Assembly (NCBI RefSeq): GCF_003148745.1
Contig: NZ_QGGU01000012.1
Coordinates: 84,481 to 148,480, forward strand
Direction: 5' to 3'
Source of the DNA: Pleionea mediterranea
Lineage (GTDB): Bacteria; Pseudomonadota; Gammaproteobacteria; Enterobacterales; Kangiellaceae
Length of the DNA stretch: 64,000 bases
Shown here: piece by piece, positions 55,559-64,000 of the stretch
Position numbering within the stretch: position 1 is the stretch's first letter
Layout of the letters: the number at the start of each line of letters is the position of its first letter
Translations under genes and position numbers: made by a program
Notes under the pieces: generated by a model
Seen by the model: only the letters and a program-made list of their open reading frames with translations
Databases searched by the model: none
What the model was told of the DNA's origin: nothing

Positions 55559-58287
55559 TGAGTAAATCAGAACAATTATCCATAGGGCTGATCACATCCG
55601 GTGGTGATGAAACTCAGCAATACCTGTCGTTATTAAAACGTCATGAGGTTAATGCTGAGCTGCAACTAGGTCCCTCTGATATCCAACCGCAACACATAGC
55701 CAATAAACAATTGAATGTGTGGCTGTTGGATATTGACGATGATGATTGGACCGATGAGCTTGATGATTTACTGGATCAATCGGAAGTGCCAGTATTTTTT
55801 CACGAACGCGGTTCATTATTTAAACAAAGCCATCCCAATTATTGGGTGGAAAAACAAATTGAACGCTTGTATGAAATGGCGGGTCTTGAACTACCGTCTC
55901 AAGATTCTGATGAGCAAACCGACACTTCCGAGTCTGGTGTAAGTGAATCATCCTTAGCGCAGCAAACGCCAAGTGAGGCAAGCGCATCGACAGAAGCCGA
56001 AGATGCAGCATCACGACTGGATAATGCCACCGAACAGCTCAGTTCCACATTACTTGATTTAGCTAATCAAGGTGGTTTATCCGATAGCAATGATCTGGTT
56101 GATCCGATTCAGCAAGTTGCAGATGAGCTGAGTGGAGAGGATGAATTATCCGATACGGATTTTTTCAACGAAGATAACTTTTTAGATACGGATGAAACTA
56201 CCAGGGATGCTACTGAAAAGTTTAACAAGGAAAGTAATCTCGCTGAGACAGACATAACCGATACAGACATAACCGAGACAGATAGCCCAACGTTTTCTGA
56301 AGGAAATGAAGGCGCTGAAACGGAAAAAGATTCATTTTTATCCGAACAAATTTCTCAAGATAACGAATCAGAAAATTTTTCATTAGAAAGTGATTCGATT
56401 GAGAATGACTTGATTGATAGCCAGTTAGTGCAAAGCGACCCAGAAGAGAGTTCCTTATCGATTGACGATTCAACTGATGACGATTCACTTAAGGCAGCAG
56501 AAAGCGATGACAGTGAATTGGAGCAATATGATCTTCAGTCATTTGAGTCACAACTCGATGATTATCTGGCAGAGCCAAAAAATAATGCACCTGAGCTAGA
56601 AAAGAATACCGAAAACAGAAAACCGTCACTCGACTTTCAACCTGAATCTTTTGATGACGAACCACTCGCATTTGATGATGACGACAATTCTGATGAATGG
56701 TTATCGGAACAATCATCATCTGAGGACTCATTATCTAAAAAAACAGATTCTGAAAATACAAACTCTGAAAATAAAGCTAAACCAGATTCACAGTTATCAG
56801 ATACGAAAAACACAGAGTCATCAACTGATCAACCCGATCACCCGGAAAGCTTTGATTTTGAATTTGACGAGTCATTTTCATTAGATGATGATGATTTACT
56901 CGGTGCTGAATCTGATGAACCTTCTTTTATCAGTGACAGCGATGAATCGAAAGACGCCTTTTTGGAAAATAAATCATCATTAAGTGAAGAGCTTCCGACT
57001 AATGACCAAGCTTTCTTTGAAGATGAAGCAAGCTTTGACGACGAGCCGTCCTTTGAAGACGAACCATCTCTTGAAGATAAAAACCTATCTGATCAAAATT
57101 CTTTTCAGAGCGAAGAGCAAACTGATTTTAATTTTGAGCTTGAGTTAGATGATGAGCCATTAGAAAATACCGCTACAGACGAGACATCTGAGCAAGAGAA
57201 AGAAGAATTAGAAGCATCTAACTTAGAAGCTAATGATTTTGAATTAAGTGATTCTGAAATATCGGAAGAAAATTTAACCGAAACAGATTTACCGGAAAAA
57301 GAATTACCCGAATCAGAAATGACGTTTGATATTGATGATGATTTGCTTGATTCTGATTCAAATCACGAACAATCGGTTGAGCAGAGTATTAGTGAACAAG
57401 CCGACTTGAGCACTGATACAAAACAAAGCAAACAAGAGCAGTTGCAAACGACTGAGTTTGATTCGTTCCCACCGGAACTTCCGGATGATGAGTTTTCATT
57501 GGATGACGACGCTACCCTGGAAGCACTGGACGATAGTATTTTAGAAAGTGAACCTACACAAAGTGAAGTCGAGGCCGCTGAAGATCAAGTCGACGAACAG
57601 CTTTCCGCCGATGAACCATTGGAGTTTGATATTCCTTTGCTTGATGATACGGCTACCGACATGCAGTTTGAAGATGTTGCCGATGAAGAGGTTGTTGAAG
57701 TTCCGCAACAAAACTTATGGGTTTTAGGCGCATCATTAGGCGGGCCTGCGGCTGTTAAACGTTTTTTGCAAAACTTGCCGAATAGCATTGATACCGCTTT
57801 TGTATTGGCACAGCATATTGATGAAAATTTCTTACCGGTCTTATGCAATATTCTGGATACCCAAACACCCTTTAAAACGGTAATCGTTGATGAATCCATG
57901 AAACTTCAAAGTGGCCGTGTGTACATTGCGCCAATTAATCATAAGTTAAAATTTGACTTGGATGGTACTGTGTCCTCTTGTGAAGATTCATGGACACCGC
58001 CCTATTCACCCTGTATTGATGATGTGATAGAAAGTGCAGGGCAAGTGTACCAGCACCGTTGTGGTGCCATTATTTTTAGTGGTATGGGTAATGACGGCAG
58101 TGCCGGTATCGCTAAAGTGATTCATAATGACATGAAGGTGTGGGTTCAATCGCCGGACACCTGTGCTAACAGCAGTATGCCAGATTCCGTAATTGAACAA
58201 GAGTTATGTCACTATCAGGGATCGCCTGAGCAACTGGCCGATCATTTAACCGAACATTTGCAGAGCGCGAAAATCAAAAGTGCTTAA
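55558..58287 (+). CDS. chpB: Receptor methylesterase ChpB with giant acidic linker
   Basis: The 909-residue protein has three parts. An N-terminal receiver-like fold (about 1-112, WLLDIDDDD) lacks clear key residues. A low-complexity Asp/Glu/Ser-rich linker spans about 115-710. The C-terminal CheB methylesterase has its triad Ser726 (GASLGG), His753 (AQHI) and Asp846 (GMGNDG), with spacing close to classical CheB. It removes methyl groups from PilJ, opposing PilK. Usual ChpB/CheB proteins are about 340-380 residues, so the linker is a large insertion. It overlaps chpA by 1 bp. Confidence 0.92.
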   Translation: MSKSEQLSIGLITSGGDETQQYLSLLKRHEVNAELQLGPSDIQPQHIANKQLNVWLLDIDDDDWTDELDDLLDQSEVPVFFHERGSLFKQSHPNYWVEKQIERLYEMAGLELPSQDSDEQTDTSESGVSESSLAQQTPSEASASTEAEDAASRLDNATEQLSSTLLDLANQGGLSDSNDLVDPIQQVADELSGEDELSDTDFFNEDNFLDTDETTRDATEKFNKESNLAETDITDTDITETDSPTFSEGNEGAETEKDSFLSEQISQDNESENFSLESDSIENDLIDSQLVQSDPEESSLSIDDSTDDDSLKAAESDDSELEQYDLQSFESQLDDYLAEPKNNAPELEKNTENRKPSLDFQPESFDDEPLAFDDDDNSDEWLSEQSSSEDSLSKKTDSENTNSENKAKPDSQLSDTKNTESSTDQPDHPESFDFEFDESFSLDDDDLLGAESDEPSFISDSDESKDAFLENKSSLSEELPTNDQAFFEDEASFDDEPSFEDEPSLEDKNLSDQNSFQSEEQTDFNFELELDDEPLENTATDETSEQEKEELEASNLEANDFELSDSEISEENLTETDLPEKELPESEMTFDIDDDLLDSDSNHEQSVEQSISEQADLSTDTKQSKQEQLQTTEFDSFPPELPDDEFSLDDDATLEALDDSILESEPTQSEVEAAEDQVDEQLSADEPLEFDIPLLDDTATDMQFEDVADEEVVEVPQQNLWVLGASLGGPAAVKRFLQNLPNSIDTAFVLAQHIDENFLPVLCNILDTQTPFKTVIVDESMKLQSGRVYIAPINHKLKFDLDGTVSSCEDSWTPPYSPCIDDVIESAGQVYQHRCGAIIFSGMGNDGSAGIAKVIHNDMKVWVQSPDTCANSSMPDSVIEQELCHYQGSPEQLADHLTEHLQSAKIKSA

Positions 58288-58307
58288 TTATTTTTCAGGA
58301 GTGTGAC

Positions 58308-58781
58308 GTGGATAATAGTGCTAATAATACCGTCAACGAAGTTTACAGTTTAATGATCCCGATCATTGATCAAAGTATTTTACTGCCTAACGCAACCGTT
58401 GCAGAAATAGTTCCATTTGGTGATGTTAATCTGGAAGAGTCAGGTCCTGACTGGTACATAGGAACACTGCGCTGGCATGGGCAAGATATCCCAATGGTAT
58501 CAATAGATAAGCTGCAAGGTGCCGATGATGCGATGGCAAATAAGCGTGCCCGTGTTGCAGTGGTGAATACTCTGAACAGTAACGAGCAATTACCCTATAT
58601 TGGCATAATCGTGCAAGGGATCCCACGTCTTACTCATGTCACCGAACCTTCCATTTCATTGGTTGAAGATGTCGAATTAGGCAGCGTTGAAAAAGCGCGG
58701 GTAAAAATAGGATCTATTCAGGCACTCGTTCCTGATCTGGATAAACTTGAATCATTGATTGAAGAATTCCGCGCGGCTTAA
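58308..58781 (+). CDS. chpC: CheW-like coupling protein ChpC
   Basis: The 157-residue CheW-domain protein is the second coupling protein of the Pil-Chp pathway. Features: VYSLMIPIIDQSILLPNATVAEIV, WYIGTLRWHGQDIPMVSIDKL and YIGIIVQGIPRLTHV. Translation starts at GTG 58308 with AGGAG upstream. It ends the operon; its stop TAA overlaps the stop of the convergent redoxin gene in TTAA (58778-58781). Confidence 0.9.
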   Translation: MDNSANNTVNEVYSLMIPIIDQSILLPNATVAEIVPFGDVNLEESGPDWYIGTLRWHGQDIPMVSIDKLQGADDAMANKRARVAVVNTLNSNEQLPYIGIIVQGIPRLTHVTEPSISLVEDVELGSVEKARVKIGSIQALVPDLDKLESLIEEFRAA

Positions 58782-59350
58782 GCGGTTTGTTGTTGGCTGC
58801 CATCAGCCCATTTGATACTGCAACCGATTGATGGATTTTGTTGTCTTGGACCTTGACCGGTTAGTGCCACCTGTCGCATGGCCAAAACCAGCTCTCTTGG
58901 CGCATCACTTTTTTCCCGTGCGCCAGTATTATCAAGTCGGCCACGGTATTGCAGTTCCATTGAAGCATTAAAGCCAAAAAAGTCCGGGGTGCAAATTGCT
59001 TTATATTCTTTTGCGACAGCCTGATTATCATCCAGTAAATAGGGAAAGTTATAATTAAACTGGTTAGAGACTGACTTCATATAGGGAAAAGAGTCTTCTG
59101 GATAACGAGAAGGATCATTTGAGTTAATGGCAACAACTCCCACACCCATCCGGTTCAGTGCTTTTACATCTTTTATCAGACTCGAGCGAATGGCTTTAAC
59201 ATAAGGGCAGTGATTGCAAATAAACATCACCAGTAACCCCATTGCGCCACGACACTTGTCTAAACTCCAACGTTTACCGTCTACACCCAGTAGATCAAAG
59301 TCGACGGCTTTCCAGCCAAAATCGCAGATCGGTGTCTGTCGTTTTGCCAT
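58778..59350 (-). CDS. Thioredoxin-fold (AhpC/TSA-like) redoxin
   Basis: The 190-residue cytosolic protein has the redoxin fold with the motif FICNHCPYVKAI (Cys45 and Cys48, CxxC). It also has VVAINSNDPSRYPEDSFPYM and CTPDFFGFNASMELQYRGRLD, the pattern of the thioredoxin-family proteins related to AhpC/TSA. There is no signal peptide. It is thought to reduce thiols or peroxides; a specific partner is not known. It stands alone and convergent to chpC. Confidence 0.88.
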   Translation of the reverse strand: MAKRQTPICDFGWKAVDFDLLGVDGKRWSLDKCRGAMGLLVMFICNHCPYVKAIRSSLIKDVKALNRMGVGVVAINSNDPSRYPEDSFPYMKSVSNQFNYNFPYLLDDNQAVAKEYKAICTPDFFGFNASMELQYRGRLDNTGAREKSDAPRELVLAMRQVALTGQGPRQQNPSIGCSIKWADGSQQQTA

Positions 59351-59778
59351 GTTTTCACTTTCCTGATAAATGCTATATAGGGTTTATTATAATATTTGCC
59401 TGATGTAGAAATAATGTCAGTAGAATCAACAGGCTAGCTAATATAATGTTTTCAGTTTAGCGTTATCGGCTTTGAAATTTAAGAGGCAACAAGTAATTAA
59501 TCGCTTTAAACTTGAGATATTGGTCCCATATATTGGTTCAGGCTTGGATATATACCCAATGGCTACACATTATTAAAACTTCATGCTGCTTAATAACCGA
59601 TTACAGTTATCGGTTAAATCCTGTAAAAAAAGGTGAAAAAGGCAGCAAATCACAGTAAAATTGCCCTCATTTGGCAGTCTAGCAGTCTGATATGAGATAT
59701 TAAGCGTATGTATCAGACCCCATAATTTTATAGCTCTGGTGTCCAGAGCAAATCAGGCGACAAGAGGAACTCTACCCA
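59351..59778. other. metK upstream region
   Basis: There is no gene here. Notable structures: a hairpin ACCGAT...ATCGGT at about 59598-59615, a tandem pair GGCAGTCT and AGCAGTCT (59673-59688), and a perfect stem GCTCTGG-TGT-CCAGAGC (59733-59749) in the metK leader, about 30 bp before the ATG. AGAGGAA just before 59779 is the ribosome site. The tandem octamers resemble but do not match MetJ boxes (6 of 8). Confidence 0.5.
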
Positions 59779-60939
59779 ATGGCTGAATACGATATTTTTA
59801 CTTCAGAGTCTGTTTCTGAAGGGCATCCTGATAAAATGGCCGATCAAATTTCAGACGCCATTCTTGATGCCATCATAGCCGATGATCCTGACGCGCGAGT
59901 AGCCGTCGAAACCATGGTTAAAACGGGCATGGCGGTAGTTGCCGGAGAAGTGCGTACCTCTACCTATGTTGATCTTGAAGAGGTTGTTCGTGGAGTGATT
60001 GGTGACATAGGTTACACCAGTTCAGATGTTGGCTTTGATAATGAAAGTTGTGCCGTACTAAATGCCATAGGAAAACAATCGTCCGATATTGCGATGGGTG
60101 TTGATGTAGCTGAAAACAAAGATTTAGGCGCGGGCGATCAAGGCTTGATGTTTGGCTACGCCACCAATGAAACCGATGCATTAATGCCTGCACCAGTGCA
60201 TTACTCGCATCGTCTGGTAGAAAAACAGGCCGAGCTTCGCAAAAACGGCACCTTACCCTGGTTACGTCCCGATGCCAAATCGCAAATTACCATGCGTTAT
60301 GAAAATGGTAAGCCAGTGGCGGTGGATGCCGTTGTGTTGTCGACTCAACATGATCCTGATGTCACACAGGAAACGATTCGTGCTGCGGTACTGGAGCAAA
60401 TCATTAAGCCCGTGATCCCGGCAGAATGGTTACACGAAAAAACCCAGTATCACATCAATCCAACCGGTCAGTTTATTATTGGCGGTCCAGTGGGTGATTG
60501 TGGGCTAACCGGTCGTAAGATTATTGTGGATACCTACGGTGGTATGGCGCGTCATGGCGGCGGTGCTTTTTCCGGAAAAGATCCCTCTAAGGTGGATCGC
60601 TCTGCCGCATACGCTGGCCGATATGTTGCGAAAAACATTGTTGCCGCCGGTCTTGCTGATAAGTGTGAAATACAGGTCTCTTACGCCATTGGTGTGGCGG
60701 AGCCAACGTCTATTTCTATCAATACCTTTGGCACCAATAAAATTGATGAAGCGAAAATTGCTGAGCTGGTGCGCGAAAACTTTGATTTACGACCACAAGG
60801 CATCATCGATATGTTGGATCTAAAACGACCCATCTATCGTAAAACAGCAGCATACGGACACTTTGGCCGGAATGATCCTGATTTTACCTGGGAAAAAACC
60901 GATAAGGCCGACACACTTCGTCAAGCCGCTGGTTTATAA
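59779..60939 (+). CDS. metK: S-adenosylmethionine synthetase
   Basis: The 386-residue enzyme makes SAM from methionine and ATP. It shows the signatures [34 protein letters not shown] and [16 protein letters not shown], all intact. It begins the SAM-cycle pair metK-ahcY; ahcY follows behind a riboswitch, so the two may share read-through or be transcribed separately. Confidence 0.98.
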   Translation: MAEYDIFTSESVSEGHPDKMADQISDAILDAIIADDPDARVAVETMVKTGMAVVAGEVRTSTYVDLEEVVRGVIGDIGYTSSDVGFDNESCAVLNAIGKQSSDIAMGVDVAENKDLGAGDQGLMFGYATNETDALMPAPVHYSHRLVEKQAELRKNGTLPWLRPDAKSQITMRYENGKPVAVDAVVLSTQHDPDVTQETIRAAVLEQIIKPVIPAEWLHEKTQYHINPTGQFIIGGPVGDCGLTGRKIIVDTYGGMARHGGGAFSGKDPSKVDRSAAYAGRYVAKNIVAAGLADKCEIQVSYAIGVAEPTSISINTFGTNKIDEAKIAELVRENFDLRPQGIIDMLDLKRPIYRKTAAYGHFGRNDPDFTWEKTDKADTLRQAAGL

Positions 60940-60964
60940 TACCCGCTTAAAATAACTTATTTAC

Positions 60965-61022
60965 AAACCCGACTGAGGGGCGCTGCAGCGGAACTACTTC
61001 TGTCACGCTCAGTTGGGTTTTT
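60965..61022 (+). ncRNA. S-adenosylhomocysteine (SAH) riboswitch
   Basis: In the ahcY leader, ACTGAGGGGCGCTGCAGCGG (60972-60991) and TGTCACGCTCAGT (61001-61013) match the SAH riboswitch core. The P1 stem is long: AAACCCGACTGAG pairs with CTCAGTTGGGTTT. It is followed by TTTTTCATTTT, so the stem could act as a terminator. SAH riboswitches turn on ahcY when SAH accumulates. It lies about 40 bp before the ahcY start, in the right orientation. Confidence 0.9.
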
Positions 61023-61064
61023 CATTTTGACAAGGGCGCCCATTCGACAAGAATGGAGACAACT

Positions 61065-62468
61065 ATGTCTGATTCAACAGACTATTATGTTAAAGATCTA
61101 TCCTTAGCCGATTGGGGACGTAAGGAGATTAAAATTGCTGAAACTGAAATGCCCGGTCTTATGGCCATGCGTGAAGAATTTGGTGAGCAAAAGCCGTTAA
61201 AAGGTGCACGCATTGCCGGGTCATTGCACATGACCATTCAAACTGCGGTGCTGATTGAAACCCTTACGGCATTGGGCGCAGAAGTTCGCTGGGCAAGCTG
61301 TAATATTTATTCTACCCAAGATCACGCCGCCGCCGCCATTGCAGCAACCGGTGTACCTGTGTTTGCCTACAAAGGTGAAACCCTTGAAGAATACTGGGAC
61401 TTTACCCATCGCATTTTAGATTTTGGTGATGACAAAACCGCCAACATGATTCTGGATGATGGTGGCGATGCAACCATGGCCGTTGTATTGGGTCGTAAAG
61501 CGGCGAAAGATATTTCTGTTTTAAATAATCCGGACAGCGAAGAAGCCGAGTACTGTTTTACAGCGATTAAAAAACAATTGGAAAAAGACGCCGAATTCTA
61601 TGAGCGAGCAGCTACCAGCATTCAGGGCGTTACCGAAGAAACAACCACCGGTGTGAATCGTTTGTATCAAATGCAAAAAGAAGATGGTGGACTACCATTC
61701 CCAGCCATTAATGTTAATGATTCGGTTACCAAATCAAAATTCGATAATTTATACGGCTGCCGTGAATCATTGCTTGATGGTATTAAGCGAGCAACCGACG
61801 TTATGATTGCAGGCAAAATAGCGGTTGTTGCAGGATACGGTGATGTTGGTAAAGGCTGTGCGCAATCATTGTCGGCTCAGGGTGCGACCGTTTTTGTTAC
61901 GGAAATTGATCCTATCTGTGCTTTACAGGCCACAATGGAAGGTTACCGTGTAGTTACTATGGAAGATGTGGTCGGCATGGCCGATATCTTTGTTACCACT
62001 ACTGGTAATTTCAATGTGATCACAGAAGAGCATATGCTCAATATGAAAGATCAGGCCATCGTATGTAACATTGGCCATTTCGATAATGAAATTGAAGTCG
62101 CCAAAATGAAAAAATTCGAGTGGGAAAATATAAAGCCTCAGGTGGATCATATTATCTTCCCAGACGGTAAACGTATTATTCTGCTAGCCGAAGGCCGGCT
62201 GGTAAATTTGGGTTGCGCAACGGGCCATCCAAGTTTTGTTATGTCAGCCTCATTCACCAACCAGACTATCGCGCAAATTGAGTTGTGGGCCAATGGCGAC
62301 AACTATGAGAAAAAAGTTTATGTGTTACCGAAACACCTGGACGAAAAAGTAGCGCGATTGCACCTGCAAAAAATTGGCGCAAACTTGACCGAGTTAAGTC
62401 AGGCCCAAGCCGATTACATTGGTGTTCCTGTAGAAGGTCCTTACAAGCCGGATCATTATCGTTATTAA
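61065..62468 (+). CDS. ahcY: Adenosylhomocysteinase
   Basis: The 467-residue NAD-dependent hydrolase splits SAH into adenosine and homocysteine, relieving product inhibition of methylases. Features: [37 protein letters not shown], the NAD-binding [16 protein letters not shown], the TTTGNFNVI loop, and the C-terminal [10 protein letters not shown] that binds NAD in trans. GGAG precedes the ATG at 61065; an ATG four codons earlier lies within that ribosome site. It is controlled by the SAH riboswitch upstream. Confidence 0.97.
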   Translation: MSDSTDYYVKDLSLADWGRKEIKIAETEMPGLMAMREEFGEQKPLKGARIAGSLHMTIQTAVLIETLTALGAEVRWASCNIYSTQDHAAAAIAATGVPVFAYKGETLEEYWDFTHRILDFGDDKTANMILDDGGDATMAVVLGRKAAKDISVLNNPDSEEAEYCFTAIKKQLEKDAEFYERAATSIQGVTEETTTGVNRLYQMQKEDGGLPFPAINVNDSVTKSKFDNLYGCRESLLDGIKRATDVMIAGKIAVVAGYGDVGKGCAQSLSAQGATVFVTEIDPICALQATMEGYRVVTMEDVVGMADIFVTTTGNFNVITEEHMLNMKDQAIVCNIGHFDNEIEVAKMKKFEWENIKPQVDHIIFPDGKRIILLAEGRLVNLGCATGHPSFVMSASFTNQTIAQIELWANGDNYEKKVYVLPKHLDEKVARLHLQKIGANLTELSQAQADYIGVPVEGPYKPDHYRY

Positions 62469-62506
62469 TGATTGCCTAACTTGTACTAAAAGCCCGCTAT
62501 ATGCGT

Positions 62507-62539
62507 AATGCCAATCAGTTAAGCTGATTGGCATTTTTC
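62507..62539 (+). terminator. Rho-independent terminator of ahcY
   Basis: Stem AATGCCAATCAG (62507-62518) with CTGATTGGCATT (62524-62535), loop TTAAG, and TTTTT at the 3' side. It lies about 40 bp after the ahcY stop. Confidence 0.9.
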
Positions 62540-62700
62540 TTCTTAATAGGGTATCGGTTTTTAGAAGCTTTAATGAGTCTTGGATAGCTCCTTTCTCTCC
62601 GGTGTTCGAGTACAAACTGTTGCGCATCTTTTTCGATATCCATAACGAACGAACTTTGGAATGTTCCCCCAGTGTCACATAGGGTAACTGAGTTAGCTTA
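62515..62700 (-). pseudogene. Possible IS4-type transposase C-terminal remnant
   Basis: A frame on the minus strand encodes ...QQFVLEHRRERSYPRLIK followed by NRYPIKKKNANQLN and a stop at 62515. The RxYPRxxK-x-YPxKK ending resembles C-terminal tails of IS4-family transposases, as I recall them. Nothing upstream continues as a transposase. It overlaps the ahcY terminator hairpin. It may mark an old insertion that removed the start of the next gene. Confidence 0.3.
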
Positions 62701-62707
62701 TGGATAA

Positions 62708-63673
62708 TATGCAAGGAAGCATATAGATAAGCAAAGCGACTATTCTGCTGGTAATGGTATTGCTGTTAATTCATTGCAAGAAGCGAAAGACGCAGTCGAC
62801 TGGTACGCCGATCGCGGTTATATACAAATTAAGACCTACTCATCAATGGATCCGAGTTGGGTAAAAGAACTTGCCTCACATATCCATAAACGTGGCTTAC
62901 GTTTGAGTGGTCATATACCTGCCTATATGTCTGCTGAACAAGCTGTTGAAGCCGGCTTCGATGAAATACAGCACATCAATATGCTGTTTCTAAATTTTTT
63001 AGGTGGTGACACCATTGATACGCGTAAACGGCTGCGTTTTACATTGATTGGTGATAAAGCGAAAGATCTCGACTTAAACAGTAAAGAAGTACAGGACTTT
63101 GTTGAGATGCTAGCTGAAAAAAATATAGAGGTTGATCTGACTGTTTCAACATTCAACAGCCTGCTATTAAGTAGAGATAAGCAGACTGATCCAGAGTACG
63201 TATCGATTGCCGAACATTTGCCACCGTTATTTCAACGCAGTTTGAAAACAGCAACGATGAAAATAGAATCTCCTGAGCAAGACGCATCTTACAAAGCAGC
63301 TGCTGATGCCATGTTAAAAATGACCAAGTTGCTGCATGATAAAGGTGTGCCTATTATTCCGGGAACGGATTTTTTTACCGGCTTTACTTTAATGCGAGAA
63401 TTAGAGTTGTATCGGAAAGCTGGCATTCCTGCGTTAGATGTCATTCGAATTGGCTCACTGGATTCAGCTCGCGTAGTTGGTGTTGATGATAAGACGGGAT
63501 CAATTAGTACTGGTAAATACGCAGATCTGGTTTTGATTGATGGCGATCCAATAAAAGATATGGCTGACTTACGAAAAGCTTCTCTGGTTATTAAAGGAAA
63601 TAAGCTATATCAACCGGAAAAAATATATGATGTGATGGGTGTAAAACCTTTTGTAAAGTCAGTGGAGTTGTAA
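62708..63673 (+). pseudogene. 5'-truncated imidazolonepropionase-like amidohydrolase
   Basis: The frame is open from the stop at 62705 and has no proper start. Homology-like sequence already begins around 62735 (SDYSAGNGIAVNSL) and runs through YIQIKTYSSMDPSWV, SGHIPAYMSAEQAVEAGFDEIQHI, IIPGTDFFTGFTLMREL and GKYADLVLIDGDPI. These are the second half of a secreted amidohydrolase of the imidazolonepropionase-like type. The N-terminal part with the signal peptide and the HxH metal site, some 200 or more residues, is missing. The nearest usable start (TTG 62774) would still lack it, so the gene is very likely dead. Confidence 0.75.
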
Positions 63674-63688
63674 AAATAAGAAAGTATA

Positions 63689-63716
63689 AAAAGCAGAGCA
63701 AAAAGCTCTGCTTTTT
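63689..63716 (+). terminator. Rho-independent terminator
   Basis: Stem AAAAGCAGAGC (63689-63699) with GCTCTGCTTTT (63705-63715), loop AAAAA, T-run at 63712-63716. It follows the truncated amidohydrolase and is well formed in both directions. Confidence 0.88.
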
Positions 63717-63923
63717 ATGGTGTTTAGTAGTTCACTCAACTTTTTAAGTTTATCTCGGAATTCTCAGAGCAGTTCGCTTGTTGCTTTAAAATCTAAATTG
63801 CACTTAATACTTGAAACCAAGCGAAACTAAGTAACCTGAGCTGCGGATAAGAAAAGTGAACTAAATGCCCTTGCGGTGATCAGATCTTTCGACGAAAAAA
63901 GAAAAATCACACAGGACAAGGGC

Positions 63924-64000
63924 ATGACTAATTTAGAGGCAATTTACGTAGATGTCGATGATTTTTGTTTGTTATTTGAACCTCAATGGCAAGCGCATTT
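63924..64000 (+). CDS. IS982-family transposase, N-terminal fragment cut by window end
   Basis: The frame starts at ATG 63924 and is still open at the window edge. The 25 visible residues, MTNLEAIYVDVDDFCLLFEP then QWQAH, match the start of IS982-family DDE transposases, whose (F/Y)xDVDDFC motif is well conserved. CCCTTG and CAAGGG flank the leader (about 63866 and 63917). The left terminal inverted repeat of the element should lie within about 63850-63900, but I could not define it without the right end. Confidence 0.7.
   Translation, partial: MTNLEAIYVDVDDFCLLFEPQWQAH

Noticed and set aside
59673..59688. Definite MetJ operator before metK
   Set aside because: The octamers match the AGACGTCT box at only 6 of 8 positions and no metJ is visible, so this is kept only as a weak hint.

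Overview
The window looks like a low-to-moderate GC chromosome segment from a marine-type gammaproteobacterium. Its gene order (trmB, hemW, rdgB, a DUF4426 protein, yggT, proC, yggS, pilT, pilU, ruvX, algH, tonB, gshB, then pilG-H-I-J-K-chpA-B-C) matches the Pseudomonas/Oceanospirillales chromosome. Mean base composition and the double-hairpin intergenic repeats fit an Oceanospirillales/Kangiella-like relative better than Pseudomonas itself. That placement is inference; no rRNA or other taxonomic marker is present.

Layout. 0-4.4 kb: a small lipoprotein, then an RND/MMPL exporter, LolA-like protein and TetR operon under a near-consensus promoter with a TetR-type palindrome between its -35 and -10. 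4.4-13.5 kb: ordinary small genes (DUF6316-like, hemerythrin, DUF1801, a secreted amidohydrolase, DUF3820, YaiI), a secreted M12-type zinc metalloprotease with a separate membrane-anchored protein resembling a pro-domain, an FGGY sugar kinase and a STAS-like protein. 13.58-26.25 kb: a defence island bounded by a 15-bp direct repeat of the 3' end of tRNA-Phe. It holds a complete type I restriction-modification operon (hsdR, hsdM, hsdS) that continues into a 1233-residue reverse transcriptase-nitrilase fusion (DRT type 1 class) and an AlbA_2/GHKL-ATPase protein, followed by an AT-rich HNH-type nuclease gene. No integrase is visible.

26.2-38.7 kb: tRNA-Phe, yggX-mutY, an intergenic region with two inverted copies of a double-hairpin repeat, an SLC13 transporter, trmB, hemW-rdgB, DUF4426, a dynamin-like GTPase at the place where relatives carry metX-metW, then yggT, proC and yggS. 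38.8-58.8 kb: the twitching-motility block. pilT and pilU encode retraction ATPases; ruvX, algH, tonB and gshB lie on the opposite strand; pilG through chpC encode the full Pil-Chp chemosensory pathway. ChpA has five readable phosphotransfer His motifs plus a degenerate one, and ChpB carries an acidic linker of about 600 residues before its methylesterase domain. 58.8-64 kb: a redoxin, metK, an S-adenosylhomocysteine riboswitch in front of ahcY, then a decayed zone with a transposase remnant, a 5'-truncated amidohydrolase and the start of an IS982-family transposase cut by the window end.

How the parts work together. The pil/chp genes form one signalling pathway: PilJ senses, PilI and ChpC couple, the ChpA kinase phosphorylates PilG and PilH, and PilK and ChpB adapt the receptor. 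PilT and PilU supply the motor activity. metK and ahcY form the SAM cycle, with ahcY switched by its own substrate. The island groups methylation-based restriction with an RT-based antiviral protein and two further putative defence genes in one orientation.
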